From NCBI GenBank assembly GCA_002373675.1, contig DFLF01000011.1, positions 131,854 to 195,853 on the forward strand: a stretch of DNA of 64,000 nt, written 5' to 3'. Below, piece after piece: positions 52,014 through 61,146 of this stretch (its first letter is position 1; each line of letters begins with the position of its first letter). A model generated the notes under the pieces. The model did not search any database. It saw nothing but the letters and a program-made list of their open reading frames with translations, and was not told where the DNA came from. The translations under genes were made by a program, and so were the position numbers. The DNA is from Pseudobutyrivibrio sp. UBA3626. GTDB taxonomy: Bacteria > Bacillota > Clostridia > Lachnospirales > Lachnospiraceae.

Positions 52014-52613
52014 ATGGCTTGTTACGGTTATGCTAGAGTAAGTACAAAAGACCAAAATGAAGATAGACAGATTATTGCCCTTCAAGAGATGAGGGTACCT
52101 ATGCAGAATATATACGTTGACAGAGAATCAGGGAAAGACTTCCAGCGCAAATTCTATAAGAGACTTATAGGCCGATTAAAAAAGGGGGATGTCATGTATG
52201 TAAAAAGCATTGACAGATTAGGACGGTGTTATAAGGATATTATAGAACAATGGAAATGTATTACTAAAGAGAAAGAAGCCGACATAGTAGTTATTGATAT
52301 GCCTATACTTGATACTAGAAATGGGAAAGATCTTATGGGTACTTTTCTATCAGATATAGTGCTTGCGCTTCTTAGTTATGTCAGTGAAAATGAACGAGTT
52401 AATATAAGGAAGCGACAAGCTGAAGGCATTGCAATAGCAAAAGCAAAAGGCGTAAGATTTGGGCCTTCTCCAAGACCGTTGCCTGAGAATTTCGATGAAG
52501 TATATCTGCAGTGGAAGCACAAAGAAATTCCAATTAATAAGGCCGCAGAAATGTGTGGCATGCCTAAATCAACTTTTTTTGATAAGGCAAAAAGATATGG
52601 GGTACGTAATTAG
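52014..52613 (+). CDS. Serine resolvase/invertase
   Basis: This 199-residue small serine recombinase has the nucleophile in YGYARVSTKDQ (Ser10 region), RLIGRLKKGD, SIDRLGR with catalytic arginines near 68-72, and the helix E region ending EGIAIAKAKGVRFG. The C-terminal helix-turn-helix is at PINKAAEMCGMPKSTFFDKA. Length and order fit Tn3-type resolvases and invertases. AAGGAGG lies nine bases before the ATG. It is not accompanied by a transposase. Repeated sites flank the gene, and a 36-bp palindrome follows it, so it may act on its own surroundings. Confidence 0.9.
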   Translation: MACYGYARVSTKDQNEDRQIIALQEMRVPMQNIYVDRESGKDFQRKFYKRLIGRLKKGDVMYVKSIDRLGRCYKDIIEQWKCITKEKEADIVVIDMPILDTRNGKDLMGTFLSDIVLALLSYVSENERVNIRKRQAEGIAIAKAKGVRFGPSPRPLPENFDEVYLQWKHKEIPINKAAEMCGMPKSTFFDKAKRYGVRN

Positions 52614-52639
52614 AAATAGGTAGCAAATAGTTGACTAGA

Positions 52640-52675
52640 AAAAAGTCCGAAGAAGTATACTTCTTCGGACTTTTT
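52640..52675. terminator. Perfect 36-bp palindrome; probable bidirectional terminator
   Basis: A perfect palindrome with arms AAAAAGTCCGAAGAAGTA and its complement ends in five T residues in both directions. The inner CGAAGAAGTATACTTCTTCG occurs a second time at 52786, which a plain terminator would not explain. Confidence 0.8.
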
Positions 52676-52720
52676 CTTTACGCAAATCCACAGAAAATAT
52701 TATCACATTTTTCAACAAAT

Positions 52721-52747
52721 GTCTACATAAACTACACATGTATAGAC
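52721..52747. promoter_or_regulatory. Possible res-like inverted site
   Basis: GTCTA (52721-52725) and TAGAC (52743-52747) face each other across 17 bases, in the span typical of a resolvase subsite. The match is short and only suggestive. Confidence 0.25.
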
Positions 52748-52757
52748 GTCACATTTT

Positions 52758-52781
52758 GTATAAATCGTACAACCTATTAAT
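52758..52781 (+). repeat. Resolvase-flanking site B
   Basis: GTATAAATCGTACAACCTAT followed by TAAT aligns with site A (51969) with a few changes and small gaps. It lies directly before the second palindrome copy. Confidence 0.4.
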
Positions 52782-52785
52782 TATC

Positions 52786-52805
52786 CGAAGAAGTATACTT
52801 CTTCG
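52786..52805. repeat. Second copy of the 20-bp palindrome, before the helicase gene
   Basis: CGAAGAAGTATACTTCTTCG repeats exactly the core of the palindrome at 52640-52675. It lies 29 bases before the helicase ATG and lacks a T-run, so it may be a binding site or an RNA structure rather than a terminator. Confidence 0.75.
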
Positions 52806-52834
52806 AACAACATGAGATGTGTCAGAGGTAGCTT

Positions 52835-54907
52835 ATGTCAATTATGTTGTATGAACACAATAGAATTGCATATGAATCAGCTTTATCAATGTTAGATGAG
52901 GTGGGGAAAGCTGCGATTATTCATCCCACAGGAACAGGTAAATCCTTTATTGGATTCAAATTATGTGAGGATCATCCTGATAAAAGAATCTTATGGTTAT
53001 CACCATCTTCTTACATCTTCGAGACTCAGGTTGAGAATCTGAAAGCAGAGTCTGACACGATATGTAACAATATCGTTTTCATAACTTACGCAAAACTTAT
53101 GAACATGTCCGTAAATGAGCTAGAAGACATTCAGCCAGACTACATTATCTTAGATGAATTTCACAGATGTGGAGCAGCTGAGTGGGGCAATGGCGTAGAC
53201 AGACTTGTTGAAATGTATAGCGAAGTTCCAGTCTTAGGACTTTCAGCAACAGCCATTAGATATCTGGATAATCAGAGAAATATGGCTGAGGAACTATTCG
53301 ATTCTTATATTGCAAGCGAGATGACACTTGGAGAAGCGATTGTAAGAGGAATCTTGAATCCTCCAAAGTATGTCCTATCAATTTTCTCATATAAAGAAGA
53401 ACTTAGTCGTTATGAGAAGAGAATTAGACTTGCTAAGAATAAGGCAGTAAGAGACAAGGCAGAAGATTATCTTGAGAGATTACGCCGGGCACTTGATATG
53501 GCAGAAGGCTTAGATGAGATATTTAGTAAGCACATAACTGATAGAACAGGCAAATACATTATCTTCTGCGCGAATTTCGAGGCAATGAAAGAAGCAATGG
53601 ATAAGACACATGAATGGTTTCATCTAGTTGATGAAAAGCCATACATTTACCATGTATATTCCGATGATGCATCAACATCTGCTGAATTCAAAGAATTCAA
53701 AGATAACGAAGATGATAGTCATATGCGACTTCTCTTCTGCATCGATGCGCTAAATGAAGGTGTGCATGTGGAAAATGTGTCTGGAGTAATTCTTCTTCGT
53801 CCGACTGTGTCGCCAATCATATATAAGCAACAGATTGGAAGGGCACTTTCTGCTTCAAGAAAGAAGAAGCCGGTGGTATTCGACATTGTCAATAATGTTG
53901 AAAATCTATATAGCATAGATGCCATTCGTGAAGAAATGGAAGTTGCAATGCAATATATGAGGCATGAAGATGCATCTGACTTAATTGTAAATGACACATT
54001 TACAATCATAGACGAAGTAAGAGAATGCGTTGAATTATTCGAGGCGTTAGAAGATACGCTTAGCGCAAGTTGGAATGTTATGTATAAGGAAGCCAAGAAC
54101 TACTATAGCGAGCATGGCAATCTCTTAATTCCAGCCGCCTATGTAACACCGGAGGGACTAGGACTTGGAAGATGGATTAGAACCCAGAGACTATCGAGAC
54201 AGCAAGGTGCTATGAGCCCTGATAGAATCAAGAGACTCGATGCTATTCATATGGTATGGACAGCAGTTCTTAAGAATAAATGGTATAGAAATTATGAACT
54301 TGCCAAAGCCTTCTATGAAGAGCATGGCAATCTGATAATACCATACAATTACGTAACACATGTTATAGACAGTCACAATAATAAGGTAACTGTAAAGCTT
54401 GGAATATGGATTTCAAGCCAGAGAGACAGTTATGCCAAAGGCAAACTTAGCGAAGAAAAAAAAGATATGCTAACTCGAATCGGAATGTCATGGGACAGAT
54501 TCGATGAGAAGTGGGAGATGGGTTTCCACTGCGCTAAGAAATACTATGAAGAAAATGGAGACATCAACTTCGTTCCAAAAGAATTAGAAGTAGATGGCTT
54601 CAATCTTAATAAATGGCTTCACACTCAGAGAGATAGAAATAACAAAGGTAAACTCTCAGAGGAAAGAAAGAGCAGACTAGATGCACTTGGTTTTAAGTGG
54701 AGCGTCCACGAGGCCTTCTGGGAAAGGGGCTACGAAAATGCTGTATCCTACAAGAAGGCTCACGGCAACCTGAAACTCCCAACAGGCTATGAATGCGAGG
54801 ATGGCTTCAAACTCAAGTCCTGGCTAAGCAACCAGCAGACTAGGTATAGGAAGGGTACTCTAACTGAGGTACAGATTAAAAAGCTGATGGGGATTGGGTG
54901 TATATAA
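52835..54907 (+). CDS. SF2 DEAD/H helicase with four Helicase-Associated repeats
   Basis: The 690-residue protein is a superfamily 2 helicase: Walker A HPTGTGKS (near 31), DEFH (near 109), GLSATAIR (near 135) and motif VI QQIGRALSASR (near 332). From about 408 on there are four Helicase-Associated repeats of about 65 residues, each built as YxxHGNLxxPxxY, then LGxWIxxQR, ending in KLxxIGxxW. Such helicases probably act on DNA in accessory or mobile contexts. The start is weakly marked (GAGGTAG). It lies after the resolvase and its palindromes and may belong to the same mobile or variable unit. Confidence 0.9.
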   Translation: MSIMLYEHNRIAYESALSMLDEVGKAAIIHPTGTGKSFIGFKLCEDHPDKRILWLSPSSYIFETQVENLKAESDTICNNIVFITYAKLMNMSVNELEDIQPDYIILDEFHRCGAAEWGNGVDRLVEMYSEVPVLGLSATAIRYLDNQRNMAEELFDSYIASEMTLGEAIVRGILNPPKYVLSIFSYKEELSRYEKRIRLAKNKAVRDKAEDYLERLRRALDMAEGLDEIFSKHITDRTGKYIIFCANFEAMKEAMDKTHEWFHLVDEKPYIYHVYSDDASTSAEFKEFKDNEDDSHMRLLFCIDALNEGVHVENVSGVILLRPTVSPIIYKQQIGRALSASRKKKPVVFDIVNNVENLYSIDAIREEMEVAMQYMRHEDASDLIVNDTFTIIDEVRECVELFEALEDTLSASWNVMYKEAKNYYSEHGNLLIPAAYVTPEGLGLGRWIRTQRLSRQQGAMSPDRIKRLDAIHMVWTAVLKNKWYRNYELAKAFYEEHGNLIIPYNYVTHVIDSHNNKVTVKLGIWISSQRDSYAKGKLSEEKKDMLTRIGMSWDRFDEKWEMGFHCAKKYYEENGDINFVPKELEVDGFNLNKWLHTQRDRNNKGKLSEERKSRLDALGFKWSVHEAFWERGYENAVSYKKAHGNLKLPTGYECEDGFKLKSWLSNQQTRYRKGTLTEVQIKKLMGIGCI

Positions 54908-54925
54908 AATTGGAGATAGTAGAAA

Positions 54926-55144
54926 ATGAATTCTTTAATGATAGGAAGCACAGGCTATGCAGTTGAATCACTTCAAGAAATGCTATGTAATTGTGGATAT
55001 TCTATAGATGTCACTGGTACATATGATGAATTGACTAAGAAGATTGTATGTAGTTTTCAGGAAAAGGAAAAAATTGCTGTTACAGGAGTTGCAGACGAGA
55101 GAACATTAATAATACTAGCAATGAGGGCAGCTGTAGCACATTAG
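54926..55144 (+). CDS. Small peptidoglycan-binding-domain protein
   Basis: The 72-residue protein is a single PG_binding_1 domain: MIGSTGYAVESLQEMLCNCG, then VTGTYDELTKKIVCSFQEKE and VADERTLIIL. No signal peptide is seen, which is odd for a wall-binding module, so it may be a remnant, act in the cytosol, or be misannotated at the start. GGAGA lies upstream. It sits ten bases before the first polysaccharide gene. Confidence 0.65.
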   Translation: MNSLMIGSTGYAVESLQEMLCNCGYSIDVTGTYDELTKKIVCSFQEKEKIAVTGVADERTLIILAMRAAVAH

Positions 55145-55154
55145 TATAATTAAG

Positions 55155-56555
55155 ATGGATAATAGTACTATTGTAAAACATGATAATCATTTGAATAGCG
55201 TAAAACTCTTTGCATTGAAGTTCATTCACTATGCTGTATCAATAGCATTGTTCTTTTTCTTTTGGTTATTGTTTAGATACAACGAAATTACGTTTGTTGG
55301 ATATGGATATAGATATAATTATTATGTAATAATAGGTTACGCGGTTATGCTTATCCTATTTAACAGAACATATAATGCTTATCTTTTGGGATATGCTAGA
55401 ATTCGTATGCTTGTATTTGGGCAATTCTTAGCCCAGCTATTTACTGTTGCAATCATTTGGGTTGGCGCAACAATAGCTTGGAAACAATTCCATTCTCCTT
55501 TGATGCTTCTTATATTATTAGGAATTCAATTGATTCTAGATGTTGCATGGTCATATACGTCAACATATATTTTCTTTAAAAACAATCCTGCAAAAAGAAC
55601 GGTACTTATATATCGTAATGATTTAGACAAATACAGATTCGGAAATATAAAGGGTAAAGCAGTTTCTAGAATCTATAAAGTCGTTGAAGAAATTCAATAT
55701 GATGGAACATTTACAGAACTTAGAGAACAACTTGCTGGTTATGATGCTATTTTTGTTGCTGGTGTAAATAGTAGATGCCGTAATGGAATCTTAAAGTATT
55801 GTAAAGAAGAAGGGGTTCCAGGCTTTTTTCTTCCGCATGTAGGTGATGTGATTATGCAAGATGCAATTCATATTCAAACCTTTGATGCACCTGTCTTATA
55901 TGTCAACAGAAGAAATCTAAAGATTGAATATGCATTTGTTAAAAGGGCGTTTGATATTTTTGCATCATTATTAGGAATACTTGTACTTTGGCCATTTATG
56001 CTTATAACCGCTATAGTTATTAAACTATATGATCATGGTCCAGCTTTATATAAACAGACTCGTCTTACGAAGGATGGGAAAGAGTTTAAGATATTAAAGT
56101 TTCGTTCAATGAGAATTGATGCTGAAAAGGATGGAGTTGCCAGACTTAGTACTGGTGATAAGGATGATCGCATAACACCAATTGGAAGGTTTGTGAGAAA
56201 GTGTAGACTTGATGAACTGCCACAGTTATTTAACATTCTTGTAGGAGATATGACAATAGTAGGTCCACGACCTGAGAGGCCAGAGATTGCTGAACAATAT
56301 TACGAGAAAATGCCAGACTTTCAATTGCGATTACAAGTAAAGGCAGGTCTTACAGGATATGCGCAAGTATATGGAAAGTATAATACTGATCCATATCAGA
56401 AGCTTGAATTTGATCTTCTATATATAAAAGATATGAATGTGTTAACAGACTTAAGACTTATGTTTGCAACAATCGGAGTTTTGTTCCTTAAAGATAGTAC
56501 TGAAGGTGTACGTGAAGGACAAAGTACCGCAATGAGGAGTAGAGATGAAGAATAA
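55155..56555 (+). CDS. Undecaprenyl-phosphate sugar-phosphate transferase (WcaJ/CpsE type)
   Basis: This enzyme starts a surface polysaccharide by placing a sugar phosphate on undecaprenyl phosphate. The 466-residue protein has four to five N-terminal membrane helices (about 15-140), a Rossmann-like loop region, a re-entrant helix at KRAFDIFASLLGILVLWPFM and the catalytic C-terminal domain (KFRSMRIDAEKDG, RKCRLDELPQLFNILVGDM, IVGPRPERPEI, VKAGLTGYAQV). It is the first gene of the capsule or exopolysaccharide locus that runs to the window end. The next gene overlaps by 11 bases. The sugar, often glucose or galactose, cannot be read. Confidence 0.9.
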   Translation: MDNSTIVKHDNHLNSVKLFALKFIHYAVSIALFFFFWLLFRYNEITFVGYGYRYNYYVIIGYAVMLILFNRTYNAYLLGYARIRMLVFGQFLAQLFTVAIIWVGATIAWKQFHSPLMLLILLGIQLILDVAWSYTSTYIFFKNNPAKRTVLIYRNDLDKYRFGNIKGKAVSRIYKVVEEIQYDGTFTELREQLAGYDAIFVAGVNSRCRNGILKYCKEEGVPGFFLPHVGDVIMQDAIHIQTFDAPVLYVNRRNLKIEYAFVKRAFDIFASLLGILVLWPFMLITAIVIKLYDHGPALYKQTRLTKDGKEFKILKFRSMRIDAEKDGVARLSTGDKDDRITPIGRFVRKCRLDELPQLFNILVGDMTIVGPRPERPEIAEQYYEKMPDFQLRLQVKAGLTGYAQVYGKYNTDPYQKLEFDLLYIKDMNVLTDLRLMFATIGVLFLKDSTEGVREGQSTAMRSRDEE

Positions 56556-57291
56556 GCCATTAATTACGATTCTTACAGTATCATATAATGCTGAAAAAAC
56601 TATTTCAAGAACTATTGAATCGGTATTAAATCAAACTTATGGCAATATTGAGTATATAATTATAGATGGCGCATCGAACGATGGAACTGTTGAAGTGGCT
56701 CAATCATATCAAGAAATTTTTGATAATGCTAGTGGGCGTTCTTTGACAATTGTTTCAGAGCCGGATAAGGGAATGTATGATGGTTTAAACAAGGGAGCCA
56801 AACTTGCACATGGTGTGTTAGTTGGGCAAATTAATGCAGACGACTGGTATGAAAAAAATGCTGTTTCGATTATGATGAAACTATATAATCAATATCATTA
56901 TGATTTTGCGTGGGGTAATATTAAAATTCATAAGTCAACTGGAAGCTTTATAAAAAAAGCACATATTGGAAGATTGTGGACATCAACTGGATGGTGTCAT
57001 CCAGCTTCGTTTTCAAAAAGAGAAGTTATACAGAATAATCCATATATTCTAGAATCAATGTATGATGATTTTGAATATATGATTTCTATAAGAAGTCAAG
57101 GGCTAAAAGTGATTACAGTTGATAGATTAATATCTAATTTTTCATTTGGAGGGATGAGTACAAAAAAGTCGCTTTCAGATGCAAAAAAGAGAGCGGAAAT
57201 AAAATATAATATTTATAAAAGACATAATCTTTCTAAAATGTATAAGTTACATTGCTATACTATGGAATTATTAAAATATTTTCTTGGCTAG
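56545..57291 (+). CDS. Glycosyltransferase family 2
   Basis: The 248-residue GT-A enzyme has LITILTVSYNAEKTISRTIE at the start, IDGASNDGTVEV (UDP-sugar binding) and the metal-binding acidic motif INADDWYE (near 92). A later HPASFSKREV segment is shared with GTs that act second in capsule assembly. It overlaps the initiating transferase by 11 bases; GAGGAG lies before the ATG. Donor and linkage are unknown. AT content rises from here on. Confidence 0.9.
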   Translation: MKNKPLITILTVSYNAEKTISRTIESVLNQTYGNIEYIIIDGASNDGTVEVAQSYQEIFDNASGRSLTIVSEPDKGMYDGLNKGAKLAHGVLVGQINADDWYEKNAVSIMMKLYNQYHYDFAWGNIKIHKSTGSFIKKAHIGRLWTSTGWCHPASFSKREVIQNNPYILESMYDDFEYMISIRSQGLKVITVDRLISNFSFGGMSTKKSLSDAKKRAEIKYNIYKRHNLSKMYKLHCYTMELLKYFLG

Positions 57292-57457
57292 TTATGGAAG
57301 GTAGATTACTTCTTTTTGGTATTATTTGGTAATTATATATAAAATATTATTTTATAGACTATATTGTGAAAAAAAATAGTAGATATTTATTTAATAGCAT
57401 GATTATTATTTGTTTTAAAGGCTTGATTATATAGGATTTATGTGAGGACGGTTTTAT
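57292..57457. other. AT-rich gap in the polysaccharide locus
   Basis: No gene, terminator or clear promoter seen in this stretch. It ends with the ribosome site GAGGACGG of the acetyltransferase gene. Confidence 0.5.
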
Positions 57458-58138
57458 ATGAATTTTTTAAAGAAAGGAAAAGAATTCCTAGATAAGTATC
57501 CAAGGATACTAAATGTTGCTTCTGCAGTAAATAATTTTGTTTGTTTTAATAGAATATATGGAAAGAACAAGAATAGAATTATAAAAAAAGGAGCCTTTAT
57601 GCGTGGGTGTAAAGTGCTTATTAGAGGGTATGGAAATGAAATAATATTTGGAGAAAAATCATATATAAATAATACAATTATTACTATTACTGGTAATAAT
57701 AATACAATTATTATTGGAGATGATTGTTTGTTGTTTAAAGCAAGTGTTTACATTGAGGATGACTATAATCGGCTTACAATAGGAAATAAAACATCAATTT
57801 TTGGTCCTTCACATATAGCTCTTATTGAAGGAACAACAGTAGAAATTGGTGTAGATAGTATGTTTTCGTCAGATACTGTAATAAGAACAGGAGATAGTCA
57901 TTCTATAATTGATGAAAATGGAATACGTATTAATAATTCTGAAGATGTAAAAATTGGGAATCATACATGGGTAGGAAATAAAGTTATTATATTAAAAGGG
58001 GCAGAGGTGGCAAATAATACCATAATTGGCACAGGTGCAATTGTTACTAAAAAGTTTAAAAATTCATTTGTTGCAATAGGTGGTGTCCCAGCAAAGATAA
58101 TTAAGACTGATATTAATTGGGACAGAAGAAGAATATAA
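57458..58138 (+). CDS. Hexapeptide-repeat acyltransferase
   Basis: This 226-residue left-handed beta-helix protein is built from hexapeptide repeats ([LIV]-G-x-x) from about 60 to 205 (EIIFGEKSYIN, IIIGDDCLLF, VKIGNHTWVG, NKVIILKGAEVANN, IIGTGAIVTK, AIGGVPAKII). The catalytic His is likely in TGDSHSI (near 147). It is typical of O-acetyltransferases that decorate exopolysaccharide or activate a sugar. GAGGACGG precedes the ATG. It is one of two acyltransferases in this locus. Confidence 0.9.
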   Translation: MNFLKKGKEFLDKYPRILNVASAVNNFVCFNRIYGKNKNRIIKKGAFMRGCKVLIRGYGNEIIFGEKSYINNTIITITGNNNTIIIGDDCLLFKASVYIEDDYNRLTIGNKTSIFGPSHIALIEGTTVEIGVDSMFSSDTVIRTGDSHSIIDENGIRINNSEDVKIGNHTWVGNKVIILKGAEVANNTIIGTGAIVTKKFKNSFVAIGGVPAKIIKTDINWDRRRI

Positions 58139-58290
58139 AGTAGTTTATAGTAATTCGATTGAGTAGTGTTTTGTGTTTTTTGTTGCTTTCGTATGTGATT
58201 TTATAATGATAAAAATGATATTAAGAAATTTATTTATAAAAAAGGAATTTGGACGATGATTATGCTATATGATTTTAGAGGTGAATCATT

Positions 58291-59400
58291 ATGAGAATCC
58301 TCTTTATTAATGAAGTATGTGGACATGGTAGTACAGGTAGAATATGCGCAGAGTTGGCAGAAAAATACGAAGCGGCAAATCATGAGGTTAAGATTGCATT
58401 TGGCCGCGATAATTATGTCCCAGATAAATACAAAAAATATGCCGTTCGTATAGGGACGGATTTTGATGTATATTTACATGCTCTTTATACTAGAATTATG
58501 GATAAACATGGTCTTGCTTCAAAACGTGCGACAAAAAGATTTTTGCGATGGGCAGATGAATATAATCCCGATATTATATGGTTGCACAATTTGCATGGGT
58601 ACTATATTAATTATGAATTGCTTTTTGAATGGATTAAGAAACGGCCTAATACGGAAGTAAAGTGGACACTTCACGATTGTTGGGCGTTTACAGGTCATTG
58701 TTCGTATTTTGTCTATAAAGGATGTGAAAAATGGAAAAAGCATTGTTACAAATGCCCTCAAAAGCACGAATATCCTACTAGTTTTATAGTAGATAATAGT
58801 TCTTTGAATTATGATATAAAGAAAAAAGCTTTTTCTGGTATTAAAAAAATGGAAATAATTGTTCCATCACATTGGCTTGAAGGTTTGGTGAAAAAAAGCT
58901 TTTTTAAGAATTACTCTATAAAAGTTATTTATAATGAAGTTGATAGAAATACTTTTAAGCCTACGTTGGGTGACTTTAGAGAGAGATATGGACTTCAAAA
59001 TAAAAAAATTATACTTGGTGTTGCGTCTCCTTGGACAGAAAGAAAAGGGTTAGGAGATTTTATTGAACTAAGTAAGATGCTTAGTGATGAATATTGTATT
59101 GTGTTGGTTGGTTTATCGGATAGGCAGATAAAGAAAATTCCTCAAAATATTAGAGGAATAAAAAGAACGGATTCTACTGCCGAACTTGCTTCAATATATA
59201 CAACAGCAGATCTGTTTGTAAATGCTAGTAAAGAAGAAACATTTGGATTAACAACTATTGAAGCAAATTATTGTGGTACAGATGCGATAGTATATAGGGG
59301 GACGGCTTGTGAAGAAGTTATTAATGAATTTGGAAGAGGTTTAGTAGTAGAACCTGGAGTTAATAATCTTTATAAAGCTATTATAGATATGAATTTATAA
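58291..59400 (+). CDS. Glycosyltransferase family 4 (WcaC-like)
   Basis: The 369-residue GT-B enzyme starts MRILFINEVCGHGSTGRICA, which resembles WcaC-type colanic acid glycosyltransferases. Further on are the TLHDCWAFTGHC region with a CxxC-like group (CYKC near 152), the ILGVASPWTERKGL nucleotide loop and the donor-binding EETFGLTTIEANYCG (E-x7-E, near 310). GAGGTGA precedes the ATG. The 152 bases before it show nothing but AT-rich sequence. Confidence 0.85.
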   Translation: MRILFINEVCGHGSTGRICAELAEKYEAANHEVKIAFGRDNYVPDKYKKYAVRIGTDFDVYLHALYTRIMDKHGLASKRATKRFLRWADEYNPDIIWLHNLHGYYINYELLFEWIKKRPNTEVKWTLHDCWAFTGHCSYFVYKGCEKWKKHCYKCPQKHEYPTSFIVDNSSLNYDIKKKAFSGIKKMEIIVPSHWLEGLVKKSFFKNYSIKVIYNEVDRNTFKPTLGDFRERYGLQNKKIILGVASPWTERKGLGDFIELSKMLSDEYCIVLVGLSDRQIKKIPQNIRGIKRTDSTAELASIYTTADLFVNASKEETFGLTTIEANYCGTDAIVYRGTACEEVINEFGRGLVVEPGVNNLYKAIIDMNL

Positions 59401-59478
59401 ACTATTATAATGTTTGGTTGGTTTTGATTGTTTTGGTTATTTTAAAATGATTTTTGAATTGGAATATAGGTTATATAT

Positions 59479-61146
59479 ATGTTAAATATGAGAGTTTTAT
59501 TTCTAACAAATATACCGTCTCCTAATAGAGTAGCTTTCTTTAATGAATTGGGTAAACAATGTGATTTGACAGTTACATTTGAATTGCTAAGTTCGTCCGA
59601 GAGGGATAAAAATTGGGTTGGAGAAAAAATAGATTATTTTAAACCAATTTTTCTTAATGGTATACAAACAGCTGTTGATGCTGCTTTTTGCCCTGGAATA
59701 TTAAAATGCATTAAAAAAGGGTGGGATTATATTATTGTTGGTACCTATAATACGCCTACATCTATGCTTGCGACACAGTATATGATGTTAAAAAAAATTC
59801 CTTATTGGTTAGAAGCTGATGGGGGATTTATAAAGAAAGATAATAAGGTTAAGTATTTGCTAAAAAAACACTTTATATCTAATGCTAGTAGATGGTTAAG
59901 TACAAGTGAAATGACAACAAAGTATTTGTGCCATTATGGTGCAAAAAAAGAGAAGTGTTTTGTTTTCCCTTTTACATCTTTAAGAGAAAATGAAATAATA
60001 AAAAATGGTATGCCTATGGATGTAGATAAAAAAATGGCAAAGGAAGAATTAGGTATTAAAGATGATTTTGCAATTATTATTATAGGAGAATATTTGAATA
60101 ATAAAATATATGAACAAGACTTTGGTATGTTTGAGAGTCTTGCAGAAAGGAAGAGAGAAAGAATAGGCATCTATATACTTGGGGGTGAATCAACTGAGGA
60201 AATAAAAAAGGAGGTTTTTAAAGGGGATTTTAGAAACGTGCATTACATAGTTTGTGAATCAAAAGAAGAAGTTGACCAATACTTTATTGCAGGAGATGTA
60301 TTTGTATTTAATTCTAGAAGTGATTTGTTGAAAGGTTGTATTATTGAAGCAATGGCAGCTGCATTGCCAATTGTGACAACAAACAAAAGTTTATCAGGAA
60401 ATGATTGGGTTGATGAAGGAATAAATGGACATATAATTGGCGATGATGAACCCGAGTTAGTAATAAAATATATTGATGAATTTATCAATAATAGTGAAAA
60501 AAGAAAACAATATTCACTTGAAAGTTATAAGAAGATGATTAACACTTCGTTAGAGAATATTTCAGATGAATATCTTAGTGTTATGATAGGTGTGCAAAGA
60601 CAATTGAAGAAATACGCAAGAGAACGTCTGGGAATATCAAATGAGTTTGTTTTTCTGTTCGTTGGACAGATTGTATATAGAAAGGGTATAGATATTCTTA
60701 TTGAAGCAGCATATCGAGTGAATTATGGGAATTGGAAAATATATGTTGTGGGAGGTTTGGAGCCTAAGGATACTGATTATGACCGTGATAAAATTACTTT
60801 TTGTGGGTTTAAGTACGGAGCGGATTTGATAGAGTATTATAGAATGGCAGATGTGTTTATATTGCCGACTCGTGAAGATATATGGGGACTTGTAATAAAT
60901 GAAGCAATGTCGCATGGACTTCCTATTATTACTACGGATAAATGTATTGCTGGAATTGAACTCTGCGAAAAAGATAGTAGAATTATTAAATCTGATAATG
61001 TAGATGAGTTAGTTGATGCTATGGATTATTATATTCAATATGATAAGGGAGAATTAGATAAGTTTAGAAATATGTCAGTTCGAAAATCAATGGAGTATAC
61101 GTTAGAAAGAATGGCAGAGGAACATATAAGGATATTACAAAAATGA
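59479..61146 (+). CDS. Glycosyltransferase with two tandem GT-B C-terminal modules
   Basis: The 555-residue protein is longer than usual GT4 enzymes (350-420). The first part (about 1-370) looks like a GT-B enzyme on its own, with MRVLFLTNIPSPNRVAFFNE and LKGCIIEAMAAALPIVTT. A second module (about 370-555) repeats the GT4 donor half: FLFVGQIVYRKGIDILIEA and IWGLVINEAMSHGLPIIT, both with E-x-A motifs. One half may be inactive or each may bind a donor. Two ATG codons (59479 and 59488) are possible. The next gene overlaps by four bases. Confidence 0.75.
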   Translation: MLNMRVLFLTNIPSPNRVAFFNELGKQCDLTVTFELLSSSERDKNWVGEKIDYFKPIFLNGIQTAVDAAFCPGILKCIKKGWDYIIVGTYNTPTSMLATQYMMLKKIPYWLEADGGFIKKDNKVKYLLKKHFISNASRWLSTSEMTTKYLCHYGAKKEKCFVFPFTSLRENEIIKNGMPMDVDKKMAKEELGIKDDFAIIIIGEYLNNKIYEQDFGMFESLAERKRERIGIYILGGESTEEIKKEVFKGDFRNVHYIVCESKEEVDQYFIAGDVFVFNSRSDLLKGCIIEAMAAALPIVTTNKSLSGNDWVDEGINGHIIGDDEPELVIKYIDEFINNSEKRKQYSLESYKKMINTSLENISDEYLSVMIGVQRQLKKYARERLGISNEFVFLFVGQIVYRKGIDILIEAAYRVNYGNWKIYVVGGLEPKDTDYDRDKITFCGFKYGADLIEYYRMADVFILPTREDIWGLVINEAMSHGLPIITTDKCIAGIELCEKDSRIIKSDNVDELVDAMDYYIQYDKGELDKFRNMSVRKSMEYTLERMAEEHIRILQK

